Shown piece after piece: positions 34,368-44,146 of a DNA stretch of 58,000 bases (positions within the stretch are counted from its first letter, which is position 1; each line of letters starts with the position of its first letter). The DNA comes from Diphasiastrum complanatum. Taxonomy: Eukaryota > Streptophyta > Lycopodiopsida > Lycopodiales > Lycopodiaceae. Where the stretch lies: positions 2,699,801-2,757,800 of the forward strand of contig CM055097.1 in NCBI GenBank assembly GCA_029204225.1, given 5' to 3'. The notes under the pieces were generated by a model that ran no database searches, was not told the DNA's origin, and was given only the letters and a program-made list of their open reading frames with translations. Position numbers and translations under genes: made by a program.

Positions 34368-35123
34368 GGTCGAGCTATCTCAAAGATTCAGAAGGGCTCA
34401 CCCAGAAGTGCAGATATCTCTTAGATGCTTTGAGACATTGAAGTCTTATTTTGTTCGAAAACTGAAAGAGCGGTACACCTGTTGCTGTGTGTACCATATG
34501 CAAATGATATATTTTAAAGAGGCATTTAATCATATGAGACAAAACACATTTAGTCATCATGGAAAGGATCATGCCTGCACATGTTCTATCTGCTACAAAA
34601 TTCAGGAATCAGATATTTGCAAGGCAAACCAATCTGTTTGTCCCAGCATCAGCAATATGTGGGAATCGCTTTTATGTGCAAAGTCTCCTAATTCAAAACA
34701 CCATGCAAAAAAATGCTTGTCCGAGGACTGTAGTAAATACGGCATTTGCACGTTGTCATTATGTCCCTATGAGACATCAGTGGAAAGCAGGGAGTTGTCC
34801 ATGAAGATCTTTACAAATGTTGTGTCAAGGTTTGTTGATGAGGGCGGTTCTATCAAGAAGAGAAATGATTTGGATGTGTAAAGAATGCGGAGCACTACTT
34901 TTGTTGATCACCTGGTTTCAGCACATCTGAAAACTTTATCAAGCATAACTTTGTGTTTTGTTGGCAGTCACAACAATTTAAAGACTGCTTGCTAAAATTC
35001 CCTTCGGATGTTGTTGTTTCAGTCATTGACTTTGCGGAGAATTATTCATTCAAGATGCAGAATGAGATACAGTCCATGCACTGGTGGTCTAATCAGGTCA
35101 CGATACTTGTGCACATAACGTAA
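34368..35123 (+). pseudogene. Truncated DDE-type transposase, two exons
   Basis: Exon 1 (to about 34881) reads RAHPEVQISLRCFETLK, then a cysteine-rich zinc-binding segment: RYTCCCVYHMQM, ACTCSICYKI, SLLCAKSP, HAKKCLSEDCSKYGICTLSLCP. Exon 2 (acceptor at 34967, 34968-35123) reads DVVVSVIDFAENYSFKMQNE then IQSMHWWSNQVTILVHIT before a TAA. The D of IDFAENY is the likely first catalytic Asp; this Cys-rich plus D-F-A-E-N-Y layout occurs in a widespread group of cut-and-paste transposases in plants and animals, whose superfamily name I will not guess. The second Asp and Glu regions are missing. Transposition function is lost. Confidence 0.72.
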
Positions 35124-35700
35124 TCCACCAAGAATGAAAGTGATAGAAAGAAAGCATGAAGAGTGTTAGTCAAAATTCTCGAACCATATGGTTGTATCCT
35201 ATTTCAGAATGTCACCACAATGCTCCCTCCCATCAGCATGGCCTTCCTTGTGGATGTTTTAAGTCCAACAAAGAATCGTATATGATACCATGCCTTCAAT
35301 AGGGAAAAAAACAAGGGTTACACCCCTTCCGAGAATTGGGATTGTTGACTATCTTTTACTCCACCGAAAACTCTCTCTCTTTCTCTTTCTCAAACAATTT
35401 GCACAAACAAAACCTTGCTGAATTAATACTTTCTATTGAATTTTTGTATATCCCAAACATGGGAATAAAAGGCACACAAATTGTGCTAATAAACACACAT
35501 GCTTAACTCAATAGTTTTCAAAAAACAGTGCCAAAAGTATCAAAATGGGATTCATGCACACATACAATACTACCAAATTCAAAGCAAAATAGTTCCAAAT
35601 ATGTCAGATCTGAGCTCTCAAATCAAGGGAAGAACCAAAAGTCCCAATATGTACTTTCAATATGTTCTGCCATAGTACCCAAGAACTTGGAACTTTTAAT

Positions 35701-36009
35701 AATTTTCATGTTGTTTTTTTTATACTTTTGAGATTTTTTTGGTACTTTTGGTACTTCTAGATTTGCATTTTAATAATGTTTGGCATTTTCTATGCAATGT
35801 TTGGTACTTTTAAGATTCTGTTTGGTGCTTTTGGTACTTCTGGATTTGTTTTTTAGTATTGTTTGGTACTTTTATGGTTTGTTTGGTAGTTTTTTGAAAA
35901 TGCTTGATAGTTTTGAAGCTAATGTATAGTATATACAATGTTTGCTATTGTTTGGTATAATTGTTTATTGTTTGGTGCTATTTTGTAATAATTCAGATTT
36001 TCATTGCAG
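35701..36009. repeat. Degenerate TTTTGGTACTT tract
   Basis: About 300 bp of loose repeats of TTTGGTACTTTTGGTACTT. The complementary motif fills 37160-38000. Confidence 0.8.
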
Positions 36010-36356
36010 AGGGAATACAAAAAGTTGGAGTCGGATTTTGTGAGCACTGATTTTGTGAACCTCATGCAAGAGAAGATCAGTCGGGGGCACAAATTCACTT
36101 TGTTCCCGAGACCCCACGTGGTGGGTGGGGCAGACTATACCCACACCCTTGGGTTTTGCGTTGCACGCGGCGAGTCTTTGGACTCCACCTTTCTTCTCGG
36201 AACGTTCATGTTTGCCTGCAGGAATTCTTACCATCCATTATGTTTTGTTGTAACCATAAGCACCAAAGACTTTTGTGTGAAACCAGGGTGCACCAGGGTG
36301 CAGCGAGAAGATCTCCAAGGAGGCCAGGGCTTGGGCTCACAAGGGGTTTGGAAAGA
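36010..36356 (+). CDS. Orphan exon, unknown product
   Basis: An open stretch is bounded by an acceptor TTTTCATTGCAG (ends 36009) and a consensus donor GTAAGT (36357). It encodes REYKKLESDFVSTDFVNLMQ, then KFTLFPRPHVVGGADYTHTLG and a Cys-containing tail. I recognise no domain. It could belong to a transposon gene broken up in this region or to an unidentified host gene. No partner exon is clear. Confidence 0.35.
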
Positions 36357-36654
36357 GTAAGTTTCTTTTGGTGCTGATTGCTTTGGTACTCTTGGAGTAT
36401 CCCAACAATAGTATTTATTACTCTGGAGACCCCTAGATTTATACTTATAAAACATTTTTGAGTCTTTTCATGTTTCAAGGTACTAGCTTTGGTTCTCTAT
36501 TCTTCAATTTTGGTATGATAGGTAGTCTTTAGTTTTAAACTGATTGGCCCTACTTTAGCAATAATTGGTTTTAGAAGCCTTGACTAATTAGTAGAAACTA
36601 TTGATCTTTTTTTAATCATCATTCATTATTATGACCACAACTCATTCATAAGCT

Positions 36655-37097
36655 TCAAAAGAATGAAAAGTACATGCGCCTGGCTAAATTGAGCTCATCA
36701 TCCACTTCTTTTATCTCCTCTTCATTGGGAAGAGTCCGTGTTCTCAGCTCAACCAGGCGCGTCTCCAACTCTTGTATCTCATCCTTGATTACTTGGACAA
36801 CCGTGTTTTCACCCTTCCTGACTAGTAGTTTTTGCTTCTTTCGCGTAGGAGAGAGGAGCTTGGTACACCTTGTGGAACAGTAGACAGCAGTCATCCACAA
36901 ATTGTGGATGCGGTTGGCTAGGATATATCTTAACATTTTTTTTTATATTTCAGTCTAAATACCGTTAGCCGCTGACTATCTGGCAGATTAGTGTCTAGCG
37001 GGTCTTTTGCAAGTTTCCTCTCTAGGCTCAAGCCGTACTCTTCATGAAGCTCCTCGGCTGAGTAACAAAACTTCGGCAGGATAAGGTATTCATCCAT
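36655..37097 (-). CDS. Orphan coding segments, unknown product with coiled coil
   Basis: On the minus strand an ATG at 37097 gives MDEYLILPKFCYSAEELHEE and YGLSLERKLAKDP, to about 36963. A second frame (36936-36655) reads NRIHNLWMTAVYCS and then a charged helix EIQELETRLVELRTR and EEEIKEVDDELN typical of a coiled coil. A stop and a frame change separate them; an intron there would be unusually short. Family unknown. Confidence 0.3.
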
Positions 37098-37159
37098 TTT
37101 GTTTTTTCCTGCAAAACAAATAGTGTTAATTTTAACACAAATTGTTCAGTGTAAATCCT

Positions 37160-38020
37160 CATATAGAAAGTACCAAATAACCAAATAAAGTACCAAAAGA
37201 AGCTATACTTCCAAATTAAGTACCATAAGTAGTTTTTTTTTTAAATTCCAAGTTATGTACAAAAATCAGCTAAAGTACTAAATTAAGTACCAAAAGAAGC
37301 TAAAGTACCAAAAGTACTAAATTAAAGACCAAAAGCAACTGGTTACTACCATAATACCAAAAGTACCAAAAGTAGATAAAGTACTAAATTAAGAACCAAA
37401 AGTAGCTGATTACTACCATAATACCAAAAGTAGCTAAAGTACCAAGTTAAGTACCAAAAGCAACTAATTACTACCACAATACCAGAAGTACCAAACTAAG
37501 TTTTAAAAACAACAAAGTACTACTTAAGTACCAAAAGCAACTAAAGTACCAAGTTAACTAAGTACCAAAATTAGCTGAAGTATCAAATTAAGAGCCAAAT
37601 AGAACCAAAGTACCAAATTAAGTACCAAAGGCAACTTATCACTACCAGAACTACGAAATTAAGTAGCTAAAGTACTACTTAAGTACCAAAATAAGCTAAA
37701 GTACCAAAAACAGCAAAGTACCAGTTAAGTACCAAAATTAGCTAAATTACCAAATTAAGAACCAAAAGCAGCAAATTACTACCACAATATCAAAAGTACC
37801 ACAATAAGTTCCAAAAGCAGCTAAAGTACCAAGTTAAGTATCAACAGCAGCTAAAGTACCAAATTATGTGCAAAAGCAGCTAAAGTACCAAGTTAAGTAC
37901 CAAAATCAGCTAAAGTAGTCGATTGAGATATAAAGCCAATTATAGTTGCAAATTAAGAACCAAAAGTAGCTAATTACTACCATAATACTACAAGTACTAA
38001 AAGAAATAAAATTTATTACA
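37160..38020. repeat. Degenerate tandem repeat of AAGTACCAAAAGCAGCTAA type
   Basis: About 0.85 kb of imperfect 15-30-bp units containing AAGTACCAAAA and CAGCTAAAGTACCAA. The motif is the complement of that at 35701-36009, so the two tracts could pair. Confidence 0.88.
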
Positions 38021-38200
38021 GACAGAACCCTACGATGCTTAATTTACCATTTCCCTTGTGGCTTCGGTCGTAGCAGCCATCCTCTCTTGTGGCTTGAATG
38101 ATCATCGGCCGCAGCAAACAGAACCCTATGATGCTTAATTTACCCTTTCTCTTGTGGCTTGAACGGTCGCCAACCGCAGCAGCCATTCTCTCAAATGATT
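38021..38200. repeat. About 95-bp direct repeat
   Basis: CCTACGATGCTTAATTTACC (38029) and CCTATGATGCTTAATTTACC (38124) start two similar segments that both continue through CTTGTGGCTT and GCAGCAGCCAT-CTCTC. Confidence 0.7.
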
Positions 38201-38371
38201 CGTCAAGCTATGAATGTGTGATTTCTGATTGATCCATCCCATCCTAGCTTGTGATCCGTCGTGGTAACTAGTCCGTGGCCATTTGTGTATGTTGGGAGGT
38301 GAGCTCGATGTCTCAGGATTTTCAACAGTGGCCTTAGAGGCGGCTTTGCACTTCCTTGCAGGTGTCCTCAT
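38135..38371 (-). CDS. Short ORF, possible first exon
   Basis: The ORF from ATG 38371 encodes 78 residues beginning MRTPARKCKAASKATVENPE, basic then Ser/Pro-rich, without a known domain. It could be the first exon of the minus-strand gene whose pieces lie at 37097-36655, but the repeats between them make this uncertain. Confidence 0.25.
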   Translation of the reverse strand: MRTPARKCKAASKATVENPETSSSPPNIHKWPRTSYHDGSQARMGWINQKSHIHSLTNHLREWLLRLATVQATRERVN

Positions 38372-38475
38372 CTTTTACAATAGATGATCGAGATCAATTT
38401 TGTGGAATGTGAAAATATGTTTCGAACAAAAGGCATCAACGAGTAAAACGACAACAATGAACTGATAGTAGAGAG

Positions 38476-38650
38476 CAAAGCTTTTATGAACCTTAAGAAC
38501 ATATTTAACATCAAAATTTAGGATTCAAACTTGAAACTTCTTGGATTATGATGACCTAGTTGTGCTTAATCTAAACAGCCCTGTGCACTCTTTGCACCAT
38601 GTCAAGCAGTGCATTGTTGCAATCATCACCATTGCAATCCTTAGTAGAAG
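38476..38650. repeat. Unoccupied paralogue of the copia 2 insertion site
   Basis: The reverse complement reads continuously through GACATGGTGCAAAGAG and TGCACAGGG, joining sequence that is split at 21929/25195 by copia 2. Similarity extends about 65 bp on one side and 110 bp on the other. Confidence 0.9.
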
Positions 38651-38689
38651 TTACAGAGAACAAAAACTTTACCACAAGTCATTGGAAGG

Positions 38690-39355
38690 ATCCACAGGGC
38701 ACCGAAAAAATCAGTCGGCAGGCAGGCTTTGTAGGTCGCAGACAGACAAGTAGAAAAGGTGGCCTCCAGCGAGCACCCAGAGAGCAGAGGTAGCCGCCAG
38801 GTAGGTCGTAGGGCCAGCAGGTCTGATTTTTGCCACAAATAGGCAGTAGACAGGTCACAGTAGACAAGAAAACTGGAAAACAGTCCTCATACAGATTGTG
38901 GCAGGCTCTACAAGCCACAGACAACAAATGTGAAGTTTTGAACAGTGATGAGAGGCCAAAAATAGGTCCGGAACAGGTCACAGGTGCCTTAGAAAACCGC
39001 AGACAGGTCATACAAGCATTTACCCAACTGTGGGTAGGCGGTACAAATTGCGGGACAACAAAAGGGCCTGCAAACTGGCCGCAGGCAGATTGTGGCAGAC
39101 TTTTGCAGGCTGTGGGCAGCGATCATAGGCAAAAACTTCTGATTTTTGGTGATTACCAGTGATGGGCAGGTCATAGTAGGCCGCAACCAGGTCGCCGTAG
39201 GTCTGAAAACACAGTAGGAGGCCGCAAATAGACTTCGAGTAGGCCGCCGACAGGGCTACTAGGTCGATGGTTGACCGGTACAACCCACAGAGATCTACAG
39301 TAGGCCGCTAGTAGGGATAAGAAAAGGGCCGCAGGCTTGCAGGCTAGCCACACAC
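38690..39355. repeat. GC-richer degenerate repeat (AGGTCGCAG/AGGCCGCAG motifs)
   Basis: Loose repeats of CAGGTC-CAG, TAGGCCGCA and GCAGGCTGTGG type fill about 660 bp, distinct in composition from the flanks. Open frames on both strands here look like repeat by-products. Confidence 0.65.
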
Positions 39356-39369
39356 TATTTGTTGGCTAC

Positions 39370-40480
39370 AGATCTGGCTTCTGAACAATGTTACTCTCAT
39401 AAAACTCATTCAACTCTATGCACTCTCAATACGAGGGACAACCCTATAAACAACTCCCAATCATCCTTCTCCTACACTCAACCCACACACATAATGAGCG
39501 TTCAACTCATTCAATCTAACAATCCACAAATGACTATGCAACCCAACACTCCTGTCACAACGCACAAGCACACTACAATACAAGAGCGAGCTTAACCCAA
39601 GTAATCAAAACAAAACAAGTTTATACCCAACCCACATCACTTTCCCATCTCTCAATAGCAACGGCAAGAATCAAATACCATTAATAATCACACCACATTT
39701 CCCCACCACAAACAACTACACAAGGTAGGAGCAACATGCAACCAACTGATACACTCTACACATTCAACCACCAACGTGCGACCCAACACTAAGCCACCAC
39801 CAAACATTCTCAGGCCCCACACCTAAAATGGTACGCACACAAAGCAATCATTTTCTTTTCCAATGCCAAACCAAAACAATCCATGATGCACTCCTACTAA
39901 GCAATAACCACCAACTTCACCTCTTCCATGACATAAATGTAAATACACTAACGATGCATCAACAACTATGAAACAAGCATTACTAACCAGGCATCGATCC
40001 ACAAGTACTACATAAAGTGAAAACAAGAATCAATATTGAACTCTCCAACTTAAGCATTCACCAAACATCCATTTCAAGCATCGAAGAAAAGGAAAGCACA
40101 ATCCATCTCTCTCACCAAACAGAATTACCTCTCAACATCCCACTCCCAAAAATACCAACTCCTAAAAATACTAACCAACAAAAGTACTAACTCTCAACAC
40201 ACATAACCTCAACACTAACTCTCAACACACATTTTACACACACCCCCTCAACACTAACTCTCAAACCAAACCACAAACACCCAACCTATCCATTGTTATC
40301 AACTACAAGTGAGTCTACTCTCAATCCACTAACAAGCATTCAACCCCAAATATCCATCACTCCACAAGCAACTATGCAAGACAATACTTGTACCAATGCA
40401 TAAGCATACTATAAGGCAAAACCACATTTAACCATCCATCAAACCAAACTTATAAGGAACCAAACCTACTCATCAACAAA
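39370..40480. repeat. C/A-rich, G-poor tract 1
   Basis: More than 1 kb is strongly biased to A and C on the plus strand (CAACACTAACTCTCAA, CCACACACATAATG). Parts resemble 55640-56390: both contain CTCCTAAAA followed by ACAAAAGTACTAACTCT. It lies downstream of the minus-strand gypsy gag and may be a non-coding part of that element. Confidence 0.6.
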
Positions 40481-40489
40481 GATCTAAGG

Positions 40490-41255
40490 ATAAGAAGTCT
40501 GATAAGGACTTCTCTTCTGTTGAACAATCCAGGGGTTAAACAGGCAAAATGCCGTATCGTGCAATGTTGCATTGCATGGATGGCAGAATCTATGTGTCAG
40601 TCTCATATTTTGCTTTAGGACTGGACACTTGTTTGCTGTATGGTTTTGCGTGCACACTGAACACCATACATTTTCTCGTTGAGGATATTGCAGCTGGTTA
40701 GGTTCCAGTTGATGTGGTGTTACTGCTACAGCTCCTTGTAGGGCTTTCAGTTTATGGTCAAACTACGCCGTAAGTTGCTCCATCTGCTGTTTGTGTAATT
40801 TTGTCATTTGCTCCAACAATAGTTCTGTGGATAGAGTGGATGCGTTTGATGATGATGATGCGATCGAAGGAGTAGGAGTGTGGGTGGATGGATATTCGTC
40901 GTCAGATCTCTCATCCTCTTCCCTGATGGCATCTTCCATAGCTTCTTGCAGAGTAGTGTACTGCTCCCGTCGTTTCAGTTCTCTTCTGATGCTTCATGGT
41001 AGTCTGGCTAGGAACCACATGATCACCGTGTGATCGGGAGTTAGGGCTGCACTGCACTCGGATCGTAAGTGTTTGACATGCTCAATATAGTCTCTGACCC
41101 TTTCTCATTTTCCCATCTTGACTTTGCTCAGCAGGAGAAATGGGTCTTCTAGAAATTTTTTTGGTTTAAAGCGTGTAATGACAGCCGCCTTAACCGCTTC
41201 CCAGGTAGATTTTTCTTCCTCTGACAGGTTGAAACAACGCTCTAGATGTAGACTT
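40490..41255 (-). pseudogene. Ty3/gypsy gag fragment
   Basis: The minus-strand reading gives a retrotransposon Gag domain: STWEAVKAAVITRFKPKKF, ERVRDYIEHVKHLRSEC, PDHTVMWFLARLP, REQYTTLQEAMEDAIREEDE. A linker and a CCHC zinc knuckle CSVCTQNHTANKC follow near 40630-40665. Two TGA stops lie in the Gag domain (GK*ER, LP*SIRREL), each a likely Arg codon (CGA to TGA). The N-terminal start is replaced: the sequence joins copia gag at about 41240. Gag would bind and package element RNA. Confidence 0.82.
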
Positions 41256-41551
41256 GGATTCATAAAGCTGTTTCAAAGCTTCCTAAGCCTCCAAAGATGA
41301 TATGCACTTACCAATCTCCTTGAGTAGCTCATTGGTAACATTCATCTTGATTATGTGTAGAGATTTTTTTGCTCTCTTGTCATTCCTCACTTGATCTTGT
41401 TGTACCAAGGGTCTCTCCTCCAACCCTACAACAATGTCCATCAACTCATGCATTTCAAAAAGTGATTCATGATTCTCACCTTCCATGTAGATTAGTTGGA
41501 TGAGGTAAGCCTATCATTGCCTTCCAATATGAATCGACTTGATGTAGCCAT
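41240..41551 (-). pseudogene. Ty1/copia gag N-terminal fragment
   Basis: ATG at 41551 (minus) begins MATSSRFILEGNDRLTSSN, then a stop and frame changes. The capsid start reads HELMDIVVGLEERPLVQQDQ and KKSLHIIKMNVTNELLKEIG, very close to the matching part of copia 2, then a stop, then LYESKSTSRAL before the junction with gypsy gag at about 41240. Confidence 0.82.
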
Positions 41552-41654
41552 GTTGCAATGACCTGATCCTCTCTTTCAACCTGTTCCAATGCCAAAAGCA
41601 CTCTTTTGGATAATAACAAGTGTTTCCAAAAAGAAATAAAGAATTCTTGATCAA

Positions 41655-41666
41655 CCTATGATACCA
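41655..41666 (-). other. Primer-binding site, minus-strand copia
   Basis: On the minus strand TGGTATCATAGG follows an LTR end CTTCACA. It lies about 105 bp before the gag start, as expected. Confidence 0.7.
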
Positions 41667-42302
41667 TGTGAAGATTTTGTCAATCATTAAGATCCAAAAT
41701 CATCTATTGATCTTTGGTATTGAAGACAACACGATTTACACCATTGCAATATAGAAAATCAACATCTACTTGATGAAAGAGATGCAAACTCAACAAGACT
41801 TTGATCAAACATCAAACATATGATAAAATGAAGTTGCTATTTGTACAATAACAGTCAGGTACTGTATTTCACACGTGGATCTGAATATCAACAAAACAAT
41901 GCATTCTACACACAAGATTGCAAGACATCATCACTATAGTGCACCAATGGATAGATGAACCCAAGAGAACTCATGTATAAGCATGAAATGAGATAAGAGA
42001 GAGAGAAGATCTGAGTCTCCCATGCTTGTACACTAAGATTCAATGAACAAGATATTCATCTTCCAAACTTGACCTTCTACTTTTCCCTAACTTTCTAAAA
42101 GTGGTAATCTAAGTAGTAACTCGAGGTGGAGAGGAGTGAAATATGATTGGACCCTTTCTTTTCCTCCTAATTTGATTGGCTTAGTGACATATGGGCTCTC
42201 AAATTTGATTGGACCAATTTCATGGATTTCTCTCTTTTGATTGGTCACATGATTTCATGCCAACACATAGGAAAGTGTCACCCATCCTCTCTCATCATCA
42301 CA
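41667..42302 (-). repeat. 5' LTR of the minus-strand copia (chimeric element)
   Basis: On the minus strand it ends CTTCACA at 41667 beside the primer-binding site. A plausible start TGTGATGATGAGAG at 42302 gives about 636 bp with matching TGTGA/TCACA ends. The right boundary is inferred from the ends only. Confidence 0.55.
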
Positions 42303-43376
42303 AATGTAGAAAGCCTAAGCTAGCTTGAGCCGCATCACACTCCAAATTTGGCCCTATCACCTACTACAAGGACTAAAAAAGTCTCGACACCCCTAAACTC
42401 AACATAGATAACTTTTACCAAAATTTCATAGGACGACCGTGATTATGCTCTCCAACTCAGTTGATAAGACACACATGGCAATAACGAGCATTTGATTCAC
42501 AATCAAAAAGTAGAAACATTAATAATTGTTTACACATTATACACCGATTTGAAGAACATAGAGTATATTACAGATGCACGAATGTACATACGATTGTTAT
42601 AAAATAATCTACTTATCATAAGACAAGTCTTAGAAGATCAATTTAAAATTGAATGATAGTGTTAGGCAAAAGCATCATGAGTGTCGCTAGTGCGATACTT
42701 CTAATCAAAAGATCGATACATCTATCTTGATCAATTCATACATAAATCCCTTTAAAAATGTGCATCTAACTTTGTATATGTACACAATTCACTTACTCTA
42801 TTTCAAGTCAGCCTTGGACTGATCGTACAATAAAGTAGACATGAAGGCCAAATAGTAGTAGCGGTAGTTTGAGATGTTGAAACGAGCCGGGTGGGATTCA
42901 TGCAAAGAGGCTCTTATAAGAGGCTTCACCACTCTCAAGGCTCGAGTTGCTACCCCTCCTTGAACCTAATACATAAAAGTTTATGAATTATTTTATGAGA
43001 TGTCATCATCATTTTTTATAACCTCAAGCCATCATGGTTATTTTTCACAAATTAATGCACTTGGGGGGCGACCACAGCCTAAAAAGGAATGCTACAGGGA
43101 ACTTGACTCATTGCTCAAGAAAATTGAAAATTGGCAAAGTATTAAAATGGAACCACATAATTTCTCAAAACTGGTATTATAATTTTTTTACAATTTTTTT
43201 GAAAACCTGGTCCTCACCAAAGTAGCCTTTCCTTGTTTCATTAAATTTCCAGTGAAATTTTATCCGTTGACACAAGAAAGAGCCACAACCGTCGATGGGG
43301 TCGATCGGAAGGCTGACACCAATTTGGCCGTTGCTCTTGCCCATTCCATTCAACGGCACTTCACACTACATTGAAT

Positions 43377-43421
<45 letters not shown>

Positions 43422-44146
43422 CGCTCGCTCTCTCTCTTTTCCTTCATTGTTCACTAGCTGCAAGGATTAATGCTAAATTTCAGCTGCTCTTAATAAGATT
43501 TCGCCATTTGGGCTTCTGCTTTCTGAACAATTTCAAATTCTGGCTCTGTACGGTTTTGTGTTAAGATCTGACAATTGTGCTTTGTCTTGCTTGTACCGTG
43601 AGATTTGTTGATGTTTGCAGGAGGCTCAGTTATAACATGGTGTGCTCAAAATTCAGAAAAGAAAGTTATTTAAGAGAAAGCATAAGCATCTTACTTGTTG
43701 TTAGCATTTTAATCCTTCTGCCGTTTTGGGTTATGTAGTTCAACGGCTTTTGATTCACCTTTCTTTCTTATGTGCTGAGACATGATTTCACTCACCTCTT
43801 CTACATTGAATGGCAAAAATCCTTTCCAGGCTTTAGACCGATTTTGAGTGATTACAACAGGAATGTGAAGATAAAATTCTCTTCAAGCTTTGGACTGGTG
43901 TTGATTACAACAGAAAAGTGAAGATAAGATAGCATCCTACTCATTGCGAAAAGTAAGAAGCTTCAACTTGCTTTGATTGATCAATTTTTCAAAATGCGAA
44001 CTACGCATACGCAGGCAAACCATCAGCTCAAAACACAATGAACATTCTGAATTGATAAGCATTTCAGCTTGTTCCAGATTAAGTAGTGCCTCAGCTTCAT
44101 TGATCCACACTAAGCTTCACCGAAAAGAGAGCTTGAAAATAGAGCT
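42303..44146. promoter_or_regulatory. Upstream region of the CslD gene
   Basis: No gene recognised in the distal part. A (CT)n tract at 43378-43438 followed by TTTTCCTTCATTG is typical of pyrimidine-rich plant core promoters or leaders. Several short upstream ATGs occur between 43600 and 44146. The leader may contain an intron, but I cannot fix a transcription start. Confidence 0.4.
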
